Shown: positions 39,296 to 49,539, numbered from the stretch's first letter. The stretch is 64,000 bases of DNA from Leishmania mexicana MHOM/GT/2001/U1103 (GCF_000234665.1 NC_018332.1:236952-300951), one strand, 5' to 3'. Notes: a model not told the origin generated them from the letters alone. Made by a program: numbers and translations.

Positions 39296-41185
39296 ATGGA
39301 GTCTATCCTCGCCTGTTTGCACTGGGGGAGCGAGGCGCTGCCTCTACCTGGCTCGCACAGCACAGTTCCTGATGATGACTTTCCGCCTTGGAAGTGCATC
39401 AGTGAGGTGATCCCTGGTCTCTACCTTACTTGTGCCTGCGAGATGGCCGATAAGACAAAGTGCGCCGCGATGGGTGTAGCTCTTGTCATCAACATGTGCG
39501 GGGAAGATGATGCTGCAAAGTACCGCGTTTTTGAAAAGGATGAGAGCGCAGCGTATGCGTTTCGCCGGTTTGATTCGCAGGAGAGTTTTGTCTGCGAGTT
39601 GAGCAGCTACTGCCATATCGCAGTGAGCACCCCAAAGGCGCAAAGAAAGGTGTTTGTTGTGACCATTCTTGCAGAGGATGCGCCGACGTACCGCATTGAC
39701 CAGCACTTCGTGGAGTGTGCAGTGCTTATGGAAATTGTTTTGCAGTCTAGAAAAGGTTATGAAACGGTTAGCGATGAGGACTACACAGCTGTCCCGGCTG
39801 TGGCAGTGCATTGCATGGTTGGCGTGAGCCGGTCGGCCTCCATTGTCGTTGCATACTTCATAAAGAAATACGGCCTGTCCCAAGACGATGCTATCAGTCT
39901 AATCCGCTGCACGCGCCCGGTAGTTCAGCCAAACCCCGGGTTCCAGCGGCAACTCTCCATGTGGATGGCTCTCCGAAGCCATCGCATCGTTGACGAATGG
40001 ACGGCCAAGGTGCTTGCTGTCGAAATAAAGGCCAAGTCGAACCTTGTCGAGATAGCAAGCACGATGCTACCAACCATCTTGCGGGCGAAGAAGTGTGACA
40101 ACGAGCGTCGCTACTTCGGGTCGCTTATCAGAAATGCTGCGCCGACCGAAGCAGAGCTGCATGCTGTATACCGGGAGCTTCGCTCAGTTGTCGCGGCGGA
40201 TGTCGATAGTGAGGTCTACACAGACATTCCCAACTACTTCGGCTACGTTGCCGAGGTTGTGCGCAGCATCGATTACACCGCTCCAGCGGTGCTGCAATAT
40301 GCCACGGACTTTCGCAACTCACTCGTGTGCAACGATGCTTTCTATTATCGTGTAGTGAAAGATGTGGCTCGCTCAGGTTTTGAAAAAGACACATTTGACA
40401 CCATTCGCGGCTTTTGCTCGCTGTTTGAAGCCATCTACGTCAAGCACCTATGCGCTCGCGACTCTGGCCACCCCGCAGCCTTGAACCCAAGCGCGGGTGA
40501 TACGGGGCTGCCGTCAGTGTGCGCGCTTTCATTCCCTTTTTTGTTTCTTGTGGCACCTTACGCCGAGGGGTTTGTGCAGTTTAGCGAGTGGAACGCGCTG
40601 GTCAATGAATTCGCGACCACAGGGGACGCGCTGAGCGCCACCGACCTTCTGGGACTGAAAAACGAGACAGTGCGCATGTTTCTTCAGTTCTTCTTTCAAT
40701 CTTCGCGTGCTGCGGAAGGGTCTGCCGCAACAGAAAGTTACACAAAGCTTGGTTTCTTGCAAAATGATGTTGAAGTGGTGACATTTAGGGCAGTGGAGTC
40801 GGATCTGAAGACCGGCGGCGGCTCCATTGCCTCACTGGAGAGCGTCGTGGCCGTTTCCCAGTCAGTGGACAACCACGTTTCGTTTCTCCTGGTATGCAAA
40901 ACGCTGAGCGGCATACTTGCTTTTCGTCTTCTTTTAGAAGCAGCGGAGCAGTTCCTCTCCCAGACATACGGCGCACGACTGGGAGAAAGTGTGTCACTTG
41001 CTGACGAACTTCTGCCGCTACATGTGATCTCTGCGGCGGCTTTGTCACTAGAAAGCGCGTACACAGCAGTGCATTGCAAACCATGCAAGGCCGGCGATTT
41101 CTTCAGGGGTGAGCTTTCGAGTCTTTTGGAGACTGGGGTTTTGAATCCTGCTGGTGTGGTGTCGCTCTTCCAGGCACCGCCGTAG
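39296..41185 (+). CDS. Dual-specificity protein phosphatase with long unknown C-terminal region
   Basis: The protein has 629 residues from the ATG at 39296; the frame extends upstream only to a GTG inside the pyrimidine tract. The phosphatase domain covers about 30-225. Its start reads CISEVIPGLYLTC, and the catalytic loop VHCMVGVSRSASIVVAY has Cys173 and Arg179 in the HCX5R form. It is followed by LSQDDAISLIR and QPNPGFQRQL, as in typical DSPs. The expected general-acid region lies before the loop but is interrupted by an insertion (about 130-165). The remaining 400 residues are mostly helical and unrecognised. A possible regulatory or lipid-binding role is unknown. Codon use is AT-richer than in distal genes. 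The substrate is not predictable. Confidence 0.93.
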   Translation: MESILACLHWGSEALPLPGSHSTVPDDDFPPWKCISEVIPGLYLTCACEMADKTKCAAMGVALVINMCGEDDAAKYRVFEKDESAAYAFRRFDSQESFVCELSSYCHIAVSTPKAQRKVFVVTILAEDAPTYRIDQHFVECAVLMEIVLQSRKGYETVSDEDYTAVPAVAVHCMVGVSRSASIVVAYFIKKYGLSQDDAISLIRCTRPVVQPNPGFQRQLSMWMALRSHRIVDEWTAKVLAVEIKAKSNLVEIASTMLPTILRAKKCDNERRYFGSLIRNAAPTEAELHAVYRELRSVVAADVDSEVYTDIPNYFGYVAEVVRSIDYTAPAVLQYATDFRNSLVCNDAFYYRVVKDVARSGFEKDTFDTIRGFCSLFEAIYVKHLCARDSGHPAALNPSAGDTGLPSVCALSFPFLFLVAPYAEGFVQFSEWNALVNEFATTGDALSATDLLGLKNETVRMFLQFFFQSSRAAEGSAATESYTKLGFLQNDVEVVTFRAVESDLKTGGGSIASLESVVAVSQSVDNHVSFLLVCKTLSGILAFRLLLEAAEQFLSQTYGARLGESVSLADELLPLHVISAAALSLESAYTAVHCKPCKAGDFFRGELSSLLETGVLNPAGVVSLFQAPP

Positions 41186-41855
41186 TTGGGTCTTTTCTCA
41201 TGGTCAGTTTGCGTGCGCTTCTCCAGTGCGTGTCGCATTGCCAGTCCTTGTGCCATTGTTGCCTCGGTCATGTGAAGGAAGGAGGTTCCTGTTTGGCTGT
41301 CCACACCAACCCCTGCACCCTAACGAGCACCCCGGGAAGGAAGACAAATAAGCACGACAGCGCGCACGCCTGCTCACAGGTGGAGGCCGCTCGGTACTCC
41401 TCTCACCTCATGGAACGAATCTAGTGTAACTGTGCCGCGAAGGTAGGAAGAGAGGCGAGCAAGGACGCAAACGGACCCCACGGCAGACCACAAAAAGACG
41501 AACAAGAACAGTTCGTGGGTATAGTGCAGCCGGTGTGTTTGCCCCCCTCCCTATCTTTGTAGACTGCAGAGCTGCTACCCATGAGTTGGGTTGTCTGTTC
41601 CCCGGTTTCTCACATCAACCTTTCTCCTCCGCCACCATCTACCTCGTTTGTGCATGCACGTCGAAGCATTGACTAACGCTGCGGCGTGGACGTCTACTCA
41701 CACGAATACTCTCGTGCTGCTTTTTCGCGCTCTTTCCTCGAGCAGGAGGCTGTGCGACAAGAGAAAACGAAGAGACGAAGAAAACAGCACCCACCATCGT
41801 CGGAGCACAAGAGTACTTTGGGTGCTCTGGCCTGTGCACAACTCTAGCCAAAAGG
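41186..41855. other. Intergenic region with splice signal
   Basis: This is the 3'UTR of the DSP gene and the leader of the EF-hand gene. Apart from the tract annotated at 41711-41745 nothing stands out. Confidence 0.6.
41711..41745 (+). promoter_or_regulatory. Candidate trans-splice acceptor for the EF-hand gene
   Basis: The tract ends in CCTCGAGCAG, with AG at 41741-41742 or 41744-41745, about 111-115 bases before the ATG at 41856. Confidence 0.5.
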
Positions 41856-42320
41856 ATGCCGCCGGGGTTTAACGACTCGTGCTCGGCGTTTTTCCGAAAG
41901 CATTTCGACATCTTTGACCGCGACAAGATTGGGCGCGCTCGAAATGAAGACTTTGCCCCGTTGATTCGTGCCTGCGGTGCTACCCCGTTAGAGGCCAGCA
42001 TCGAGGATCTTCTAGCCATCGCAGACCCGAGTCACCGTGGCAGCTTCAGTTTTGACGACTTCTGCGCAGCTCTGAAGAAGGCGTTTGCAGTTTCGATATC
42101 CCCACAAGAAGTGCGTGAGGCATTTCAGGGCTTTGACCCAGACAAGCGTGGCCTCATCAGCCCGCACGAGCTCCGTTACTTTCTCACCACCATGGGCGAC
42201 GTTCTCAGCGTCGAGGAGATGAACGAATTTGTGGAGGAGATGCGCTCCGAGATGGACATCGAGGGCAACCTGGTCGTGGCCGACAGCATCTACAAAATGA
42301 CTCCGGAGATGTTCCGCTAG
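41856..42320 (+). CDS. Calmodulin/centrin-like EF-hand protein
   Basis: This 154-residue protein has the length and four-helix-pair layout of the calmodulin superfamily. Four EF-hand positions are visible: FDRDKIGRARNEDF (about 20-33), ADPSHRGSFSFDDF (about 55-68), FDPDKRGLISPHEL (about 92-105) and EMDIEGNLVVADSI (about 130-143). Each loop departs from the ideal DxDxDG...E pattern: loop 1 has Ile at position 5, loop 2 His/Arg, loop 3 Arg at position 5, and loop 4 lacks acidic ligands. Calcium binding may therefore be weak or confined to one or two sites. Such proteins serve as light chains or axonemal and basal-body accessory subunits. The specific partner is unknown. Confidence 0.92.
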   Translation: MPPGFNDSCSAFFRKHFDIFDRDKIGRARNEDFAPLIRACGATPLEASIEDLLAIADPSHRGSFSFDDFCAALKKAFAVSISPQEVREAFQGFDPDKRGLISPHELRYFLTTMGDVLSVEEMNEFVEEMRSEMDIEGNLVVADSIYKMTPEMFR

Positions 42321-43293
42321 TTTTGTTTTCGGTGCTCAAAAGAAGCGAGGGTACCGCTGCACTTCTTTAGGCCGTGCTGCTGCCACCCTCTCTCTCCCCC
42401 CTCACACATCCCAGCAAGGTGGGGGAGTCAAGGAGGGTGCGCTTTTTCTTTTCAATTTTGCTGTGTACTTGCGATGTACAAAAGGATGCTGATCTCCAGA
42501 ACGCGTACCACACCTCCCTCCCCCAAATAAAATAGAACGTGAAGGAAACATCGACATTATTAGGTGCACACGAACAGAAGGGGCTCCTTTCCTCGAGGTC
42601 ACCTCTCAGGACGTAGCCGCGTAGCAGGGGCTGGCGCTGCGTTGAGGGACACAAATCGCGCGCGCCAGAGGCGCGGAGGCGTCGTCTATTTTATCAACCT
42701 TCCTTACCCCTCCCTTCCCCTCCTATACAGGTTCACCAATGAGGTGCCCGCGTCGGCGTGAGAGTGTGCTTGGGGGACGTTTTTCTCAGCAGCACGGACT
42801 TCAATCGTTCAAGTGGGACGAGGTGCTTTCTTCCGGTGTCAAGGGCGTTCCTTTCGTATGCTTGGCTCCGAAAATCACGTGTCTTTTGGCGCCATGGTGC
42901 TATGACTTCGCGCACGATCTTCTCATTCACGCAACCACTTTCCTTGCGGTCGCGCGCTTCTTCTCCGCTCCCTTCATCGTTGCTTCGTCGTTCCGCCACC
43001 TTTGGCACTTGCCCGTCGTTTGCTTCTCCTCCTTTTTGAGGCCACACGTCCGTATTGGTTTCGCGGCGAAATCAAAACCACGGCGGTCACGGAAACAAGA
43101 AGACACGGCTGCGTTGGCGGCTTATCAGGCCCTTCTCTTCAGCTCCTACCTGCACATCCAAGAGTTGCGCGAGGCACTTTGTGTTGCTGTCTCAGAACAC
43201 GCAACAGCCTGGCGGAAGTGCAAAGAGCAGGAAAGAAAAGATAACATTTATCGAGTCTGAGACGTCGATCTCGTCCATCATACTCGCGTCAAC
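42321..43293. other. Intergenic region, no gene seen
   Basis: This gap of nearly 1 kb is the 3'UTR of the EF-hand gene and the leader of RPB8. A frame at 42739-43260 is open but has Phe/Leu/Arg pyrimidine-driven composition and no domain, so I do not call it. A TTTTCTCAG acceptor-like site is at 42780-42788. Confidence 0.55.
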
Positions 43294-43743
43294 ATGAGTA
43301 CCAACCCTGTCATTCTCGAGGACACCTTCACGGTGAACGGTGTCAACACCGAAGGCACGGTGTACCTTCGAGTATCGCGTATTCGCTGTGTGAATCAGGA
43401 CGGCTCCCTCACCATAACGACGGACATCAACTCCGAGGAGTTCCCTGTTGCCACGAACGACCGCCTGACGATCGTGCTGGCCAACTCGCTTGAGCTAGGG
43501 GGCAAGACGGGCAGCAAATACTACGACCACAGCGTTTACCACCGCGAGACGCGACTGAACGACTGTGACTACGCCATGCACGGCCGCGTCTACGGACACG
43601 AAGTAGTAGAGAACGGGCTAGAGGTAAATGTGCACATTAGCTGCGGTGGCTTGCTTGTGAACATTGTTGGCAAGCCGCAGGGGCTGCGAGATGTGCACTA
43701 CAACAGCGACGTGTACATTCTGATCAAGCGCGTCAAGAACTGA
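43294..43743 (+). CDS. RPB8: RNA polymerase I/II/III common subunit RPB8 (RPABC3)
   Basis: The protein has 149 residues, matching RPB8 length. Recognisable features are the N-terminal LEDTFTVNGVN, the strand VYLRVSRIRC, the central LTITTDINSEEFPV and NDRLTIVLANSLEL, and a C-terminal GGLLVNIVGKPQGL strand pair ending in YILIKRVKN. RPB8 folds as an OB-like beta barrel and is shared by all three nuclear RNA polymerases, where it is structural. The loop near 70-85 (GGKTGSKYYD) is of ordinary size. The start ATG at 43294 gives the expected N-terminus. It is transcribed in the middle of the rightward block. Confidence 0.95.
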   Translation: MSTNPVILEDTFTVNGVNTEGTVYLRVSRIRCVNQDGSLTITTDINSEEFPVATNDRLTIVLANSLELGGKTGSKYYDHSVYHRETRLNDCDYAMHGRVYGHEVVENGLEVNVHISCGGLLVNIVGKPQGLRDVHYNSDVYILIKRVKN

Positions 43744-44568
43744 GAGGCCAAGGAGACACAAACATATACGAGACGCGTCATCGCCGTCGGCGTGCACGTG
43801 GGAAGGCTGCGCCGTACACTCTTGATTTGTGTGTGTGTGTGCTCGTGTGCTCGTGTGCGTATCGGCATTCCATCGTGTTTGTGTCGGTGTTATCGTGAGA
43901 CACGCATTAATTCTTCTCCGGCGTAAGAAGAGACTTTAAATCGGCCATGAGAGCTCTCTTACCATAGCCAAAAGAAAAAGAGAGAGGCAGACGACGGTGT
44001 CCCGTGATGAGCACAGCGCTAGACTGCTCTGACGCAGCGTACGGAGCCGCAGGTCTGCGGTGTCGTGTGCAACGGTATCGCATGCATATCATTTCAGGGG
44101 TGTTCCACCAAAAGCGCGTCGCTTGAAAAGGGTAGAGGCGCAGAAGAGAAAAAAAATGACAGACACACGTCACCCAACACGGCGCTTCTGTCTCTTCGTC
44201 TCACAGCCGGGTTGTCCCTCTCGCCCCAAAGTGGGCGCGGAAGGGGGTGATGGTGATTGCGGAAACGCGGCACTCTCAGAGGAGCTGCCGTACATGATAG
44301 CCGCTCTCCCCTCTCTGCGCTTCATCGTCATCTCTCCGACCTCCTTCTTCGCACACACACGCACACGCGCACATTGTTGTTCCTCTCCTCCGCTTCTGCC
44401 TTTCCTTTTGCACTACCTTGTCTCTTCAGCCTGTTGTCCTGACCCACGGGAGCGGTACCACCTTGGGGGTCCTCTTCTACCGGCAGAGACCACAGTGCGC
44501 AAAGGCTGTGACTGCTCAGCTAGAGTCACTCTTTCACTCTTCACAGCAAACAAAGGCTGACCACGCGG
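43744..44568. other. Intergenic region with splice signal
   Basis: This gap holds a short GT run (43828-43840) and, at its right end, a clear pyrimidine tract with CAG for the next gene. No gene is supported. Confidence 0.6.
44528..44546 (+). promoter_or_regulatory. Candidate trans-splice acceptor for the gene at 44569
   Basis: A compact pyrimidine tract ends in CACAG with AG at 44545-44546, 22 bases before the ATG. Confidence 0.55.
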
Positions 44569-46077
44569 ATGCGGTCGTCTTACGCTACCGGTGCACTGCT
44601 AAGCGCAGTAATCGCGCAGCACTCTTCCTCTCCCACCTACGCCACAGCCCGCCTCTACACCTCCAACTTCGGCAAGGCCAAAGCAGACGCCGAGCCATTG
44701 GACGCCGAGCAGCCCTCTGACAACTCGGACACGGCATCAAAGGGACCGTTATCCTCCTCCGCCCCGTCGCAGCTGCCGCAGCGATACCGGCGGCGTTCCT
44801 CTGACCCGCAAACACCGCGGGAAAGGGCAGACTTTCGGCGCGACTACAAGTACGCGAAGCATCGCCCCCTCCCAGACGCTCCGTGGCGACAACTGAAGGC
44901 GAAAACGTACCTTGACGACGCGGAGCGTCTATATGGTCGCAAAGAGACTTGGCACACCGTCGAGGATGCTACTCTGCGGGAAAAGCTGGTTGCCATTCTG
45001 CAGGATTATCTGCGTGACACCCTTTCGGCTGCCCGCCTGGAGACCAAGGATGCCCGCAAGTACGCCTTTCTGTGCTCCACTGCAGCGAAGCACTACCGCG
45101 CTCACGTTTCTTCCGGGGCCTTTGGTCTGCCAGAAGGCTTGCAAGAGTGGGCACGGGGCGTGGTAGCCGGCCGTGCCTCCTCACCCTCTGCCGCAAAATC
45201 GTCCACCACGCTGTCGATGTCTCCTGAGATGGAAGAGGGCGACGCACATGGGGAAGGGGTGTCGAAAGAAGCGGGCGCCTCTTTCGTGCCGTCGCACGCA
45301 GCCGCGGCAGATGGGCACCACAGCGACTCTGCTGCGGCTTCCCCTTCCCAAGAGGAACGTGACGCTGCTCGGTTTCGCGAGGAGCGCCGGCGTCGTGGTG
45401 CCGAGGCGAACCTGGCAAATACCGTTGCCATGGCAGGCCTGCCTGATGCTGACAGTCGGCATTCGCCCCACTCTGCCTTTCCTTTCCTCCGGCAACGCGC
45501 GGTGGAGAACGAGACCACGCTTGATCCGTCCTTGGTCGATTGGACGGCCAAGTACTTCTCTGAGGATGACGCTAGCACGTTCGCGGAGCCGCCACGGCTT
45601 CGTGCGGGCATGGTAGAGAACGAGGAGGGAGGTGTATCCGATCGGGAAGCAACCGGAGACAGTCGACAGGAGGAAGGCGCTTCGCCTCTTGGGATACTCG
45701 GTGCCGCCAAAGGCAAGCGCCCGTCAGGCTTTGCGCCGCCGACGTCACCTGTGGCTCACCGCTCTGCCTCAGTGCACGCACGTCACCGTCTGGGTCGCAC
45801 GTTGCGCGACCACGAGAACCGTCATCGCGCCACCTTCGATGCCGAGGGTATCTACTACAAGGTTCGCCGGCAGAGCGAGGTAGAAGAGCGTGCGCCGAAA
45901 CCACAGCAGGTGAGGGCCTCCGACCTGGAGACGCTCGGCAGGCAGGTCGACGTGGTGAAGGTGCCATGGAGTGTGGCAGCCAAAGCAAAGGCACAGGGAT
46001 ACTCGAGTGACACGCTGCGGGCAAAGGAGCAGCTGATTCGACTCACCCGCGGTGAAGACCCCGAAACAATTCCATAG
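44569..46077 (+). CDS. Hypothetical low-complexity protein with possible mitochondrial presequence
   Basis: This 502-residue protein starts with MRSSYATGALLSAVIAQHSS and has a basic, acid-poor N-terminus up to about residue 37, consistent with mitochondrial import. A folded-looking segment covers about 85-205, rich in Arg, Tyr and Leu (RRDYKYAKHRPLPDAPWRQL; LREKLVAILQDYLRDTL). The middle (about 210-400) is Ser/Ala/Glu/Gly-rich and disordered. The C-terminal 90 residues become basic and helical (HRLGRTLRDHENRHRATFDA; KEQLIRLTRGEDPE). I recognise no domain. A mitochondrial RNA- or ribosome-associated role is possible given the composition, but this is only inference. Confidence 0.87.
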   Translation: MRSSYATGALLSAVIAQHSSSPTYATARLYTSNFGKAKADAEPLDAEQPSDNSDTASKGPLSSSAPSQLPQRYRRRSSDPQTPRERADFRRDYKYAKHRPLPDAPWRQLKAKTYLDDAERLYGRKETWHTVEDATLREKLVAILQDYLRDTLSAARLETKDARKYAFLCSTAAKHYRAHVSSGAFGLPEGLQEWARGVVAGRASSPSAAKSSTTLSMSPEMEEGDAHGEGVSKEAGASFVPSHAAAADGHHSDSAAASPSQEERDAARFREERRRRGAEANLANTVAMAGLPDADSRHSPHSAFPFLRQRAVENETTLDPSLVDWTAKYFSEDDASTFAEPPRLRAGMVENEEGGVSDREATGDSRQEEGASPLGILGAAKGKRPSGFAPPTSPVAHRSASVHARHRLGRTLRDHENRHRATFDAEGIYYKVRRQSEVEERAPKPQQVRASDLETLGRQVDVVKVPWSVAAKAKAQGYSSDTLRAKEQLIRLTRGEDPETIP

Positions 46078-47149
46078 GGCCGAACCAGCGAGGCGATCGG
46101 AGCAGCGGAGGACAAAAAAGAGGGCGGGGGAGGGGAGGCTGGTGGGGAACGGTGCTGCTTCCCTTCTTCCCCCGCTTCTTTCAACAAGTTCCCACCCCAC
46201 CCTACGCACTGCATTGCCTTGCCCTCCTTAGCGCGTAACGCAAACGCTCACAGACGGCGCCTTTCGAGCACTCCGATGCATTCAGACTGAAGGTAGAAAA
46301 CGAAAGCCGCAGCAGCCGCCCTGCATCCGGGGGGGGCCTGCGCCAGTCTGCTCTCCTCTTCCGTGTGAAAGGTTGGCACATACCGGGTGTGTGCATGTGT
46401 GGGAGCTACCGCAGCAGCAGTTAGGGGGAGAGCAGGTGTGTGCGAGAGGTTAATTTCTGCCTCCGCTGCACAGGTTTGGATTCACATCGGCTTAACACAA
46501 GAACCGCAACAGCAACAATGACAGAAAACAGTGCAGGAGAGTTGAAGGACGAGGAGGCATATGTGTGCTCTACTTTGTTTCTTTCTTGGGGAGGGGAGGG
46601 GGTCGCGCAGTCAAAAAAAAACGGTGAATAGATCCGACATCGGTTTCTCACTCGACCTCACCAGATAGGACGCAAGGCATGTCGGGAAACGCTCTTTCCG
46701 GTCAGCGCGTTGCACCTGCTCGAGTTGGCGACGTGTGCCTCACCCCCCCTCCACGCCCTCAATAAGCCTCGTAGCACCCTAGCACAGTGCTTGTCTGATC
46801 AGCTTCTCCACATCGACCTGCTCCTTGCAGAACTCGACAAACGCGAGGTGCGATGGATGCAGTACCCACGCTGACGCGCGGTGTCGGAGGCTGCCCTGAC
46901 TCACTTGACCTCCCCTGCTCCTCTCTCATGTTTACTTCTTGTATTGCCTCCAACTCCGCTTCTCCGTGAGGCGAGGCACGAGAGGGGCATCCCAGGGACT
47001 CTACACCAACCAAAGTGGCGTTACGCGGACCCCTTTGTCGAGGATACAGGCGCTCTAGCAAACGGACACGCCGTAAAGGGGGGGATCGAACGTTACGGGT
47101 GTTGGTGTGTGTGTGTGCTAAGCACCAGTGAGGGTGAAGGTGTCGCATC
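46078..47149. other. Intergenic region, no gene seen
   Basis: This is the 3'UTR and spacer between two plus-strand genes. Non-repetitive sequence at about 46670-47100 is open in short frames on both strands without recognisable protein features. It could be a degenerate repeat, but I could not match it to anything. Confidence 0.5.
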
Positions 47150-47908
47150 ATGATTGCTTGGACGAGGCACCACCACGCGCGTTGTGCAAGCCTTCTTCGG
47201 TACGGAGGGGAGGTGGTGCACTTTTCTGCGGATGCACAGAGCGGGCTGGTTCGTCTCGTCGCATGCCTATGCGACAGCACTGCAGCCGCCTCGAGTGGCG
47301 CCGGTGTTGCTGCAGTGAGGGACGAAGAAAAGAAGCTGTGGAGTCAAGAAGCGTGCCGCGCGCAATGTGTGCCCTTCTCCTCTAAACAAGTATTCGTTTC
47401 TGCGGCTCCTTTGAGTGCAGATACGATACAGGACGAGGAAGTCCTGGAAGCGACAGCGGCATGCATTTTTCCATGCTACATCTCGTGTGGCTGTCCAGTA
47501 GTTGTGCAGGTGTCGCCTGGACACCACAACTCAAACCCCTCTGAGGCCGATGCGAAGTCAGTGAGTTGCGCACCACCTTCGGTGCAGGTGAGGCGCCTCT
47601 ATGTGCACACTCCTGCTAGGAGCAAACAAGGTACCCACGATGCCCACACGGCTTCCTACTACGCGCGCCTACCAGATGCCAGTTTTCAGTGTTGGCAGGA
47701 ACACAGCAAAGTCGTCGACGGTATCCTGGACGCGTGCAAAGGACAACCTGACTCACGCTTTCACAAGCGTTTTATGGGACTATCCAGCTTTGACGTTGAG
47801 GTGTTGGAGTTGCTGAACCTGACCAAGACTCTCGGGTGTGCCACCGGTGACAGCGGCACCGCTTCTGTGGACTCTGCACGCAACACGTGTGGTGAGGTAG
47901 CACTTTAG
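47150..47908 (+). CDS. Hypothetical protein
   Basis: This 252-residue frame starts at the ATG at 47150. It has a mixed, non-repetitive composition rich in Cys, Ala, Ser and Val, with likely beta-strand stretches such as CIFPCYISCGCPVVVQVSPG (about 105-124). The C-terminal third looks helical (SKVVDGILDACKGQ; FDVEVLELLNLTKTLG). I do not recognise a family. Direction matches the block, and the absence of repeat-derived residues argues for a real gene. The start is less sure than the frame. Confidence 0.68.
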   Translation: MIAWTRHHHARCASLLRYGGEVVHFSADAQSGLVRLVACLCDSTAAASSGAGVAAVRDEEKKLWSQEACRAQCVPFSSKQVFVSAAPLSADTIQDEEVLEATAACIFPCYISCGCPVVVQVSPGHHNSNPSEADAKSVSCAPPSVQVRRLYVHTPARSKQGTHDAHTASYYARLPDASFQCWQEHSKVVDGILDACKGQPDSRFHKRFMGLSSFDVEVLELLNLTKTLGCATGDSGTASVDSARNTCGEVAL

Positions 47909-49110
47909 AGCGGTGCCCTCTGAGCCAGCGATGTGAGGCTCAATCCCTCGCATGTGCGTGCGTTCGTGTCACACGGGAAAGACCCGGAAAAAAAATAAAG
48001 ACACCGCCGTGACCCGAAACGGCCGAGTGCCCCTTTTCGGTCGCGCCATGTTGTGGTCACCACGCAGTGTTGTCACTTTCTTTTGTTTGTTGGCGAGTGT
48101 GCAGTCTTGAGTTTCCTCCGTGTCCGCCACCCTTTGTGCCCAAGTATATTATCTGCTCCTGCTACTGCTGCGTGTCGGCACAGAGAATGTGCTTTACAGA
48201 CGAAAGAAGAAAGCATCAACACCACACGAGACAGTGCAATCCTCTCATGCGCACGGTGTGAAGTTAGGGAAGGGGTGAGATGAGGAAGCAGCGGACGGGC
48301 CAGTGTTGTGCACATTGGGACGTCCGCTTTTTGTTCCCCTTCGTTCACCTCTCCCCTATCTTTTCTGGATTCCCTGTGATGTGTGAGACAGCAGGTGCAC
48401 TTTGGGGGGGGGCACGATAGGAATGCTGAGTGGGCAAAGCGAGGAAGGTTCTATTTGAGTGGATGTGGAGGAGTGCCGAAGGTCGTGGAGGAGGGAGGGG
48501 GTGGTGCAGCAACACTGTGGCGTGCAACAGGTGAGGTCTGCTTTTTCTTTCGACCCTCCTTCTCACCCCCACCCCCACCTCCTTTCTGCTCGATCCTTGT
48601 CATTCCTCTCGGTATTGCCCCTCTTCTGTTTGCCCTCGCGTACGCCCCACCTCCCTCATTTCTTTTTCTTCTTGTACGCGCTCTCTCCCTGCCGCTGCCA
48701 ACTCGATGCGCTCGAATGCCGACGATCAACACATGTGCAATCCTCCTTAATTTCATCCCTCTTGCGTTCGTCCTCTTCTTCCCGCTGTTCGACCCCTTTT
48801 TCTTCCTCCTCACGCGCACATGATGGCCACCGATGCCGTCACCCACCACCACGCCGCACACTTCGCCGTCTTCCTCTGCTGCTTACCTCACACATGCGTG
48901 CTGCGCACAGCATCGTGCTGCCACCACAGCATCGCACCCCTTTTTCTCTTGGTTTCTCTTCCCCCTCTTCTCTTTCGTTGACTCCCCACGCGTACCGACC
49001 TCATACGGGTAGAGCAGCGAAGCAACCACTAAAGAAAAGCAATCACGGCCATCGCAACCCGCCTCCCCCTCCCTCTCTCGCCTTTCGTTGCTTGGTCATT
49101 ACAAGGAGTC
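47909..49110. other. Intergenic region with pyrimidine-rich leader of RBP16
   Basis: From about 48540 the plus strand is almost pure pyrimidine blocks, as expected before a plus-strand gene. Frames here are Ser/Leu/Phe/Pro artefacts. Confidence 0.6.
48938..49012 (+). promoter_or_regulatory. Candidate trans-splice acceptor for RBP16
   Basis: A strong pyrimidine tract (48938-48985) is followed by the first plausible acceptor AG near 49011-49012, about 100 bases before the ATG at 49111. Confidence 0.45.
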
Positions 49111-49539
49111 ATGTTCCGTGTTTCCTCTGTTTCCCGCATTGCGCCATCCCTGGCGTTGCTGAACACCGGTAAGGTCGTCTCTTGGATGAGCGGCCGTGGC
49201 TTTGGCTTCATCGAGGACAATGCGGACAAGAGGCAGCACTTTGTCCACTTCTCTGCACTGCAGACGGAGACGGGAGGCTACCGCGCGCTCGCGGTTGATC
49301 AGGAGGTCGAGTTCGAGGTGGCGTCGCAGGATGGACGTACTCGCGCTGAGAACGTGACAGCCCCCGGTGGCGGCAAGCTCCCCTCTGGTCCCCGCCCGCC
49401 GGAGGGTTCCCCAGGCGGTCGTGGTGGCTTCGGCGGTGGCCGTGGTCGTGGCCGGGGTGGTCGCAACAGCAACCGCCAGGACCGCGGGGGGGATCGCGAT
49501 GGCAGCCGTCAAAACAACAACTTCAGCGATGAGTTCTAG
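49111..49539 (+). CDS. RBP16: RBP16-like mitochondrial cold-shock-domain RNA-binding protein
   Basis: This 142-residue protein has the layout of trypanosomatid RBP16. A short basic presequence (MFRVSSVSRIAPSLALLN) is followed by a cold-shock domain at about 18-85. RNP1 is visible as GRGFGFIED and RNP2 as HFVHFSAL. The C-terminal 45 residues are Gly/Arg-rich with RGG/RG repeats (GRGRGRGGRN). RBP16 is known in Trypanosoma brucei as a mitochondrial Y-box protein that binds guide RNAs through oligo(U) and affects editing and stability of mitochondrial mRNAs. Length and both domains agree with that protein, so the call is firm at the family level. The 3' flank is unusually long (over 3 kb), giving room for post-transcriptional control. 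Confidence 0.95.
   Translation: MFRVSSVSRIAPSLALLNTGKVVSWMSGRGFGFIEDNADKRQHFVHFSALQTETGGYRALAVDQEVEFEVASQDGRTRAENVTAPGGGKLPSGPRPPEGSPGGRGGFGGGRGRGRGGRNSNRQDRGGDRDGSRQNNNFSDEF

Noticed and set aside
42739..43260. 173-codon plus-strand frame before RPB8
   Set aside because: Composition is rich in Phe, Leu, Arg and Ser from pyrimidine-rich leader DNA, no domain is seen, and it occupies the expected RPB8 leader.
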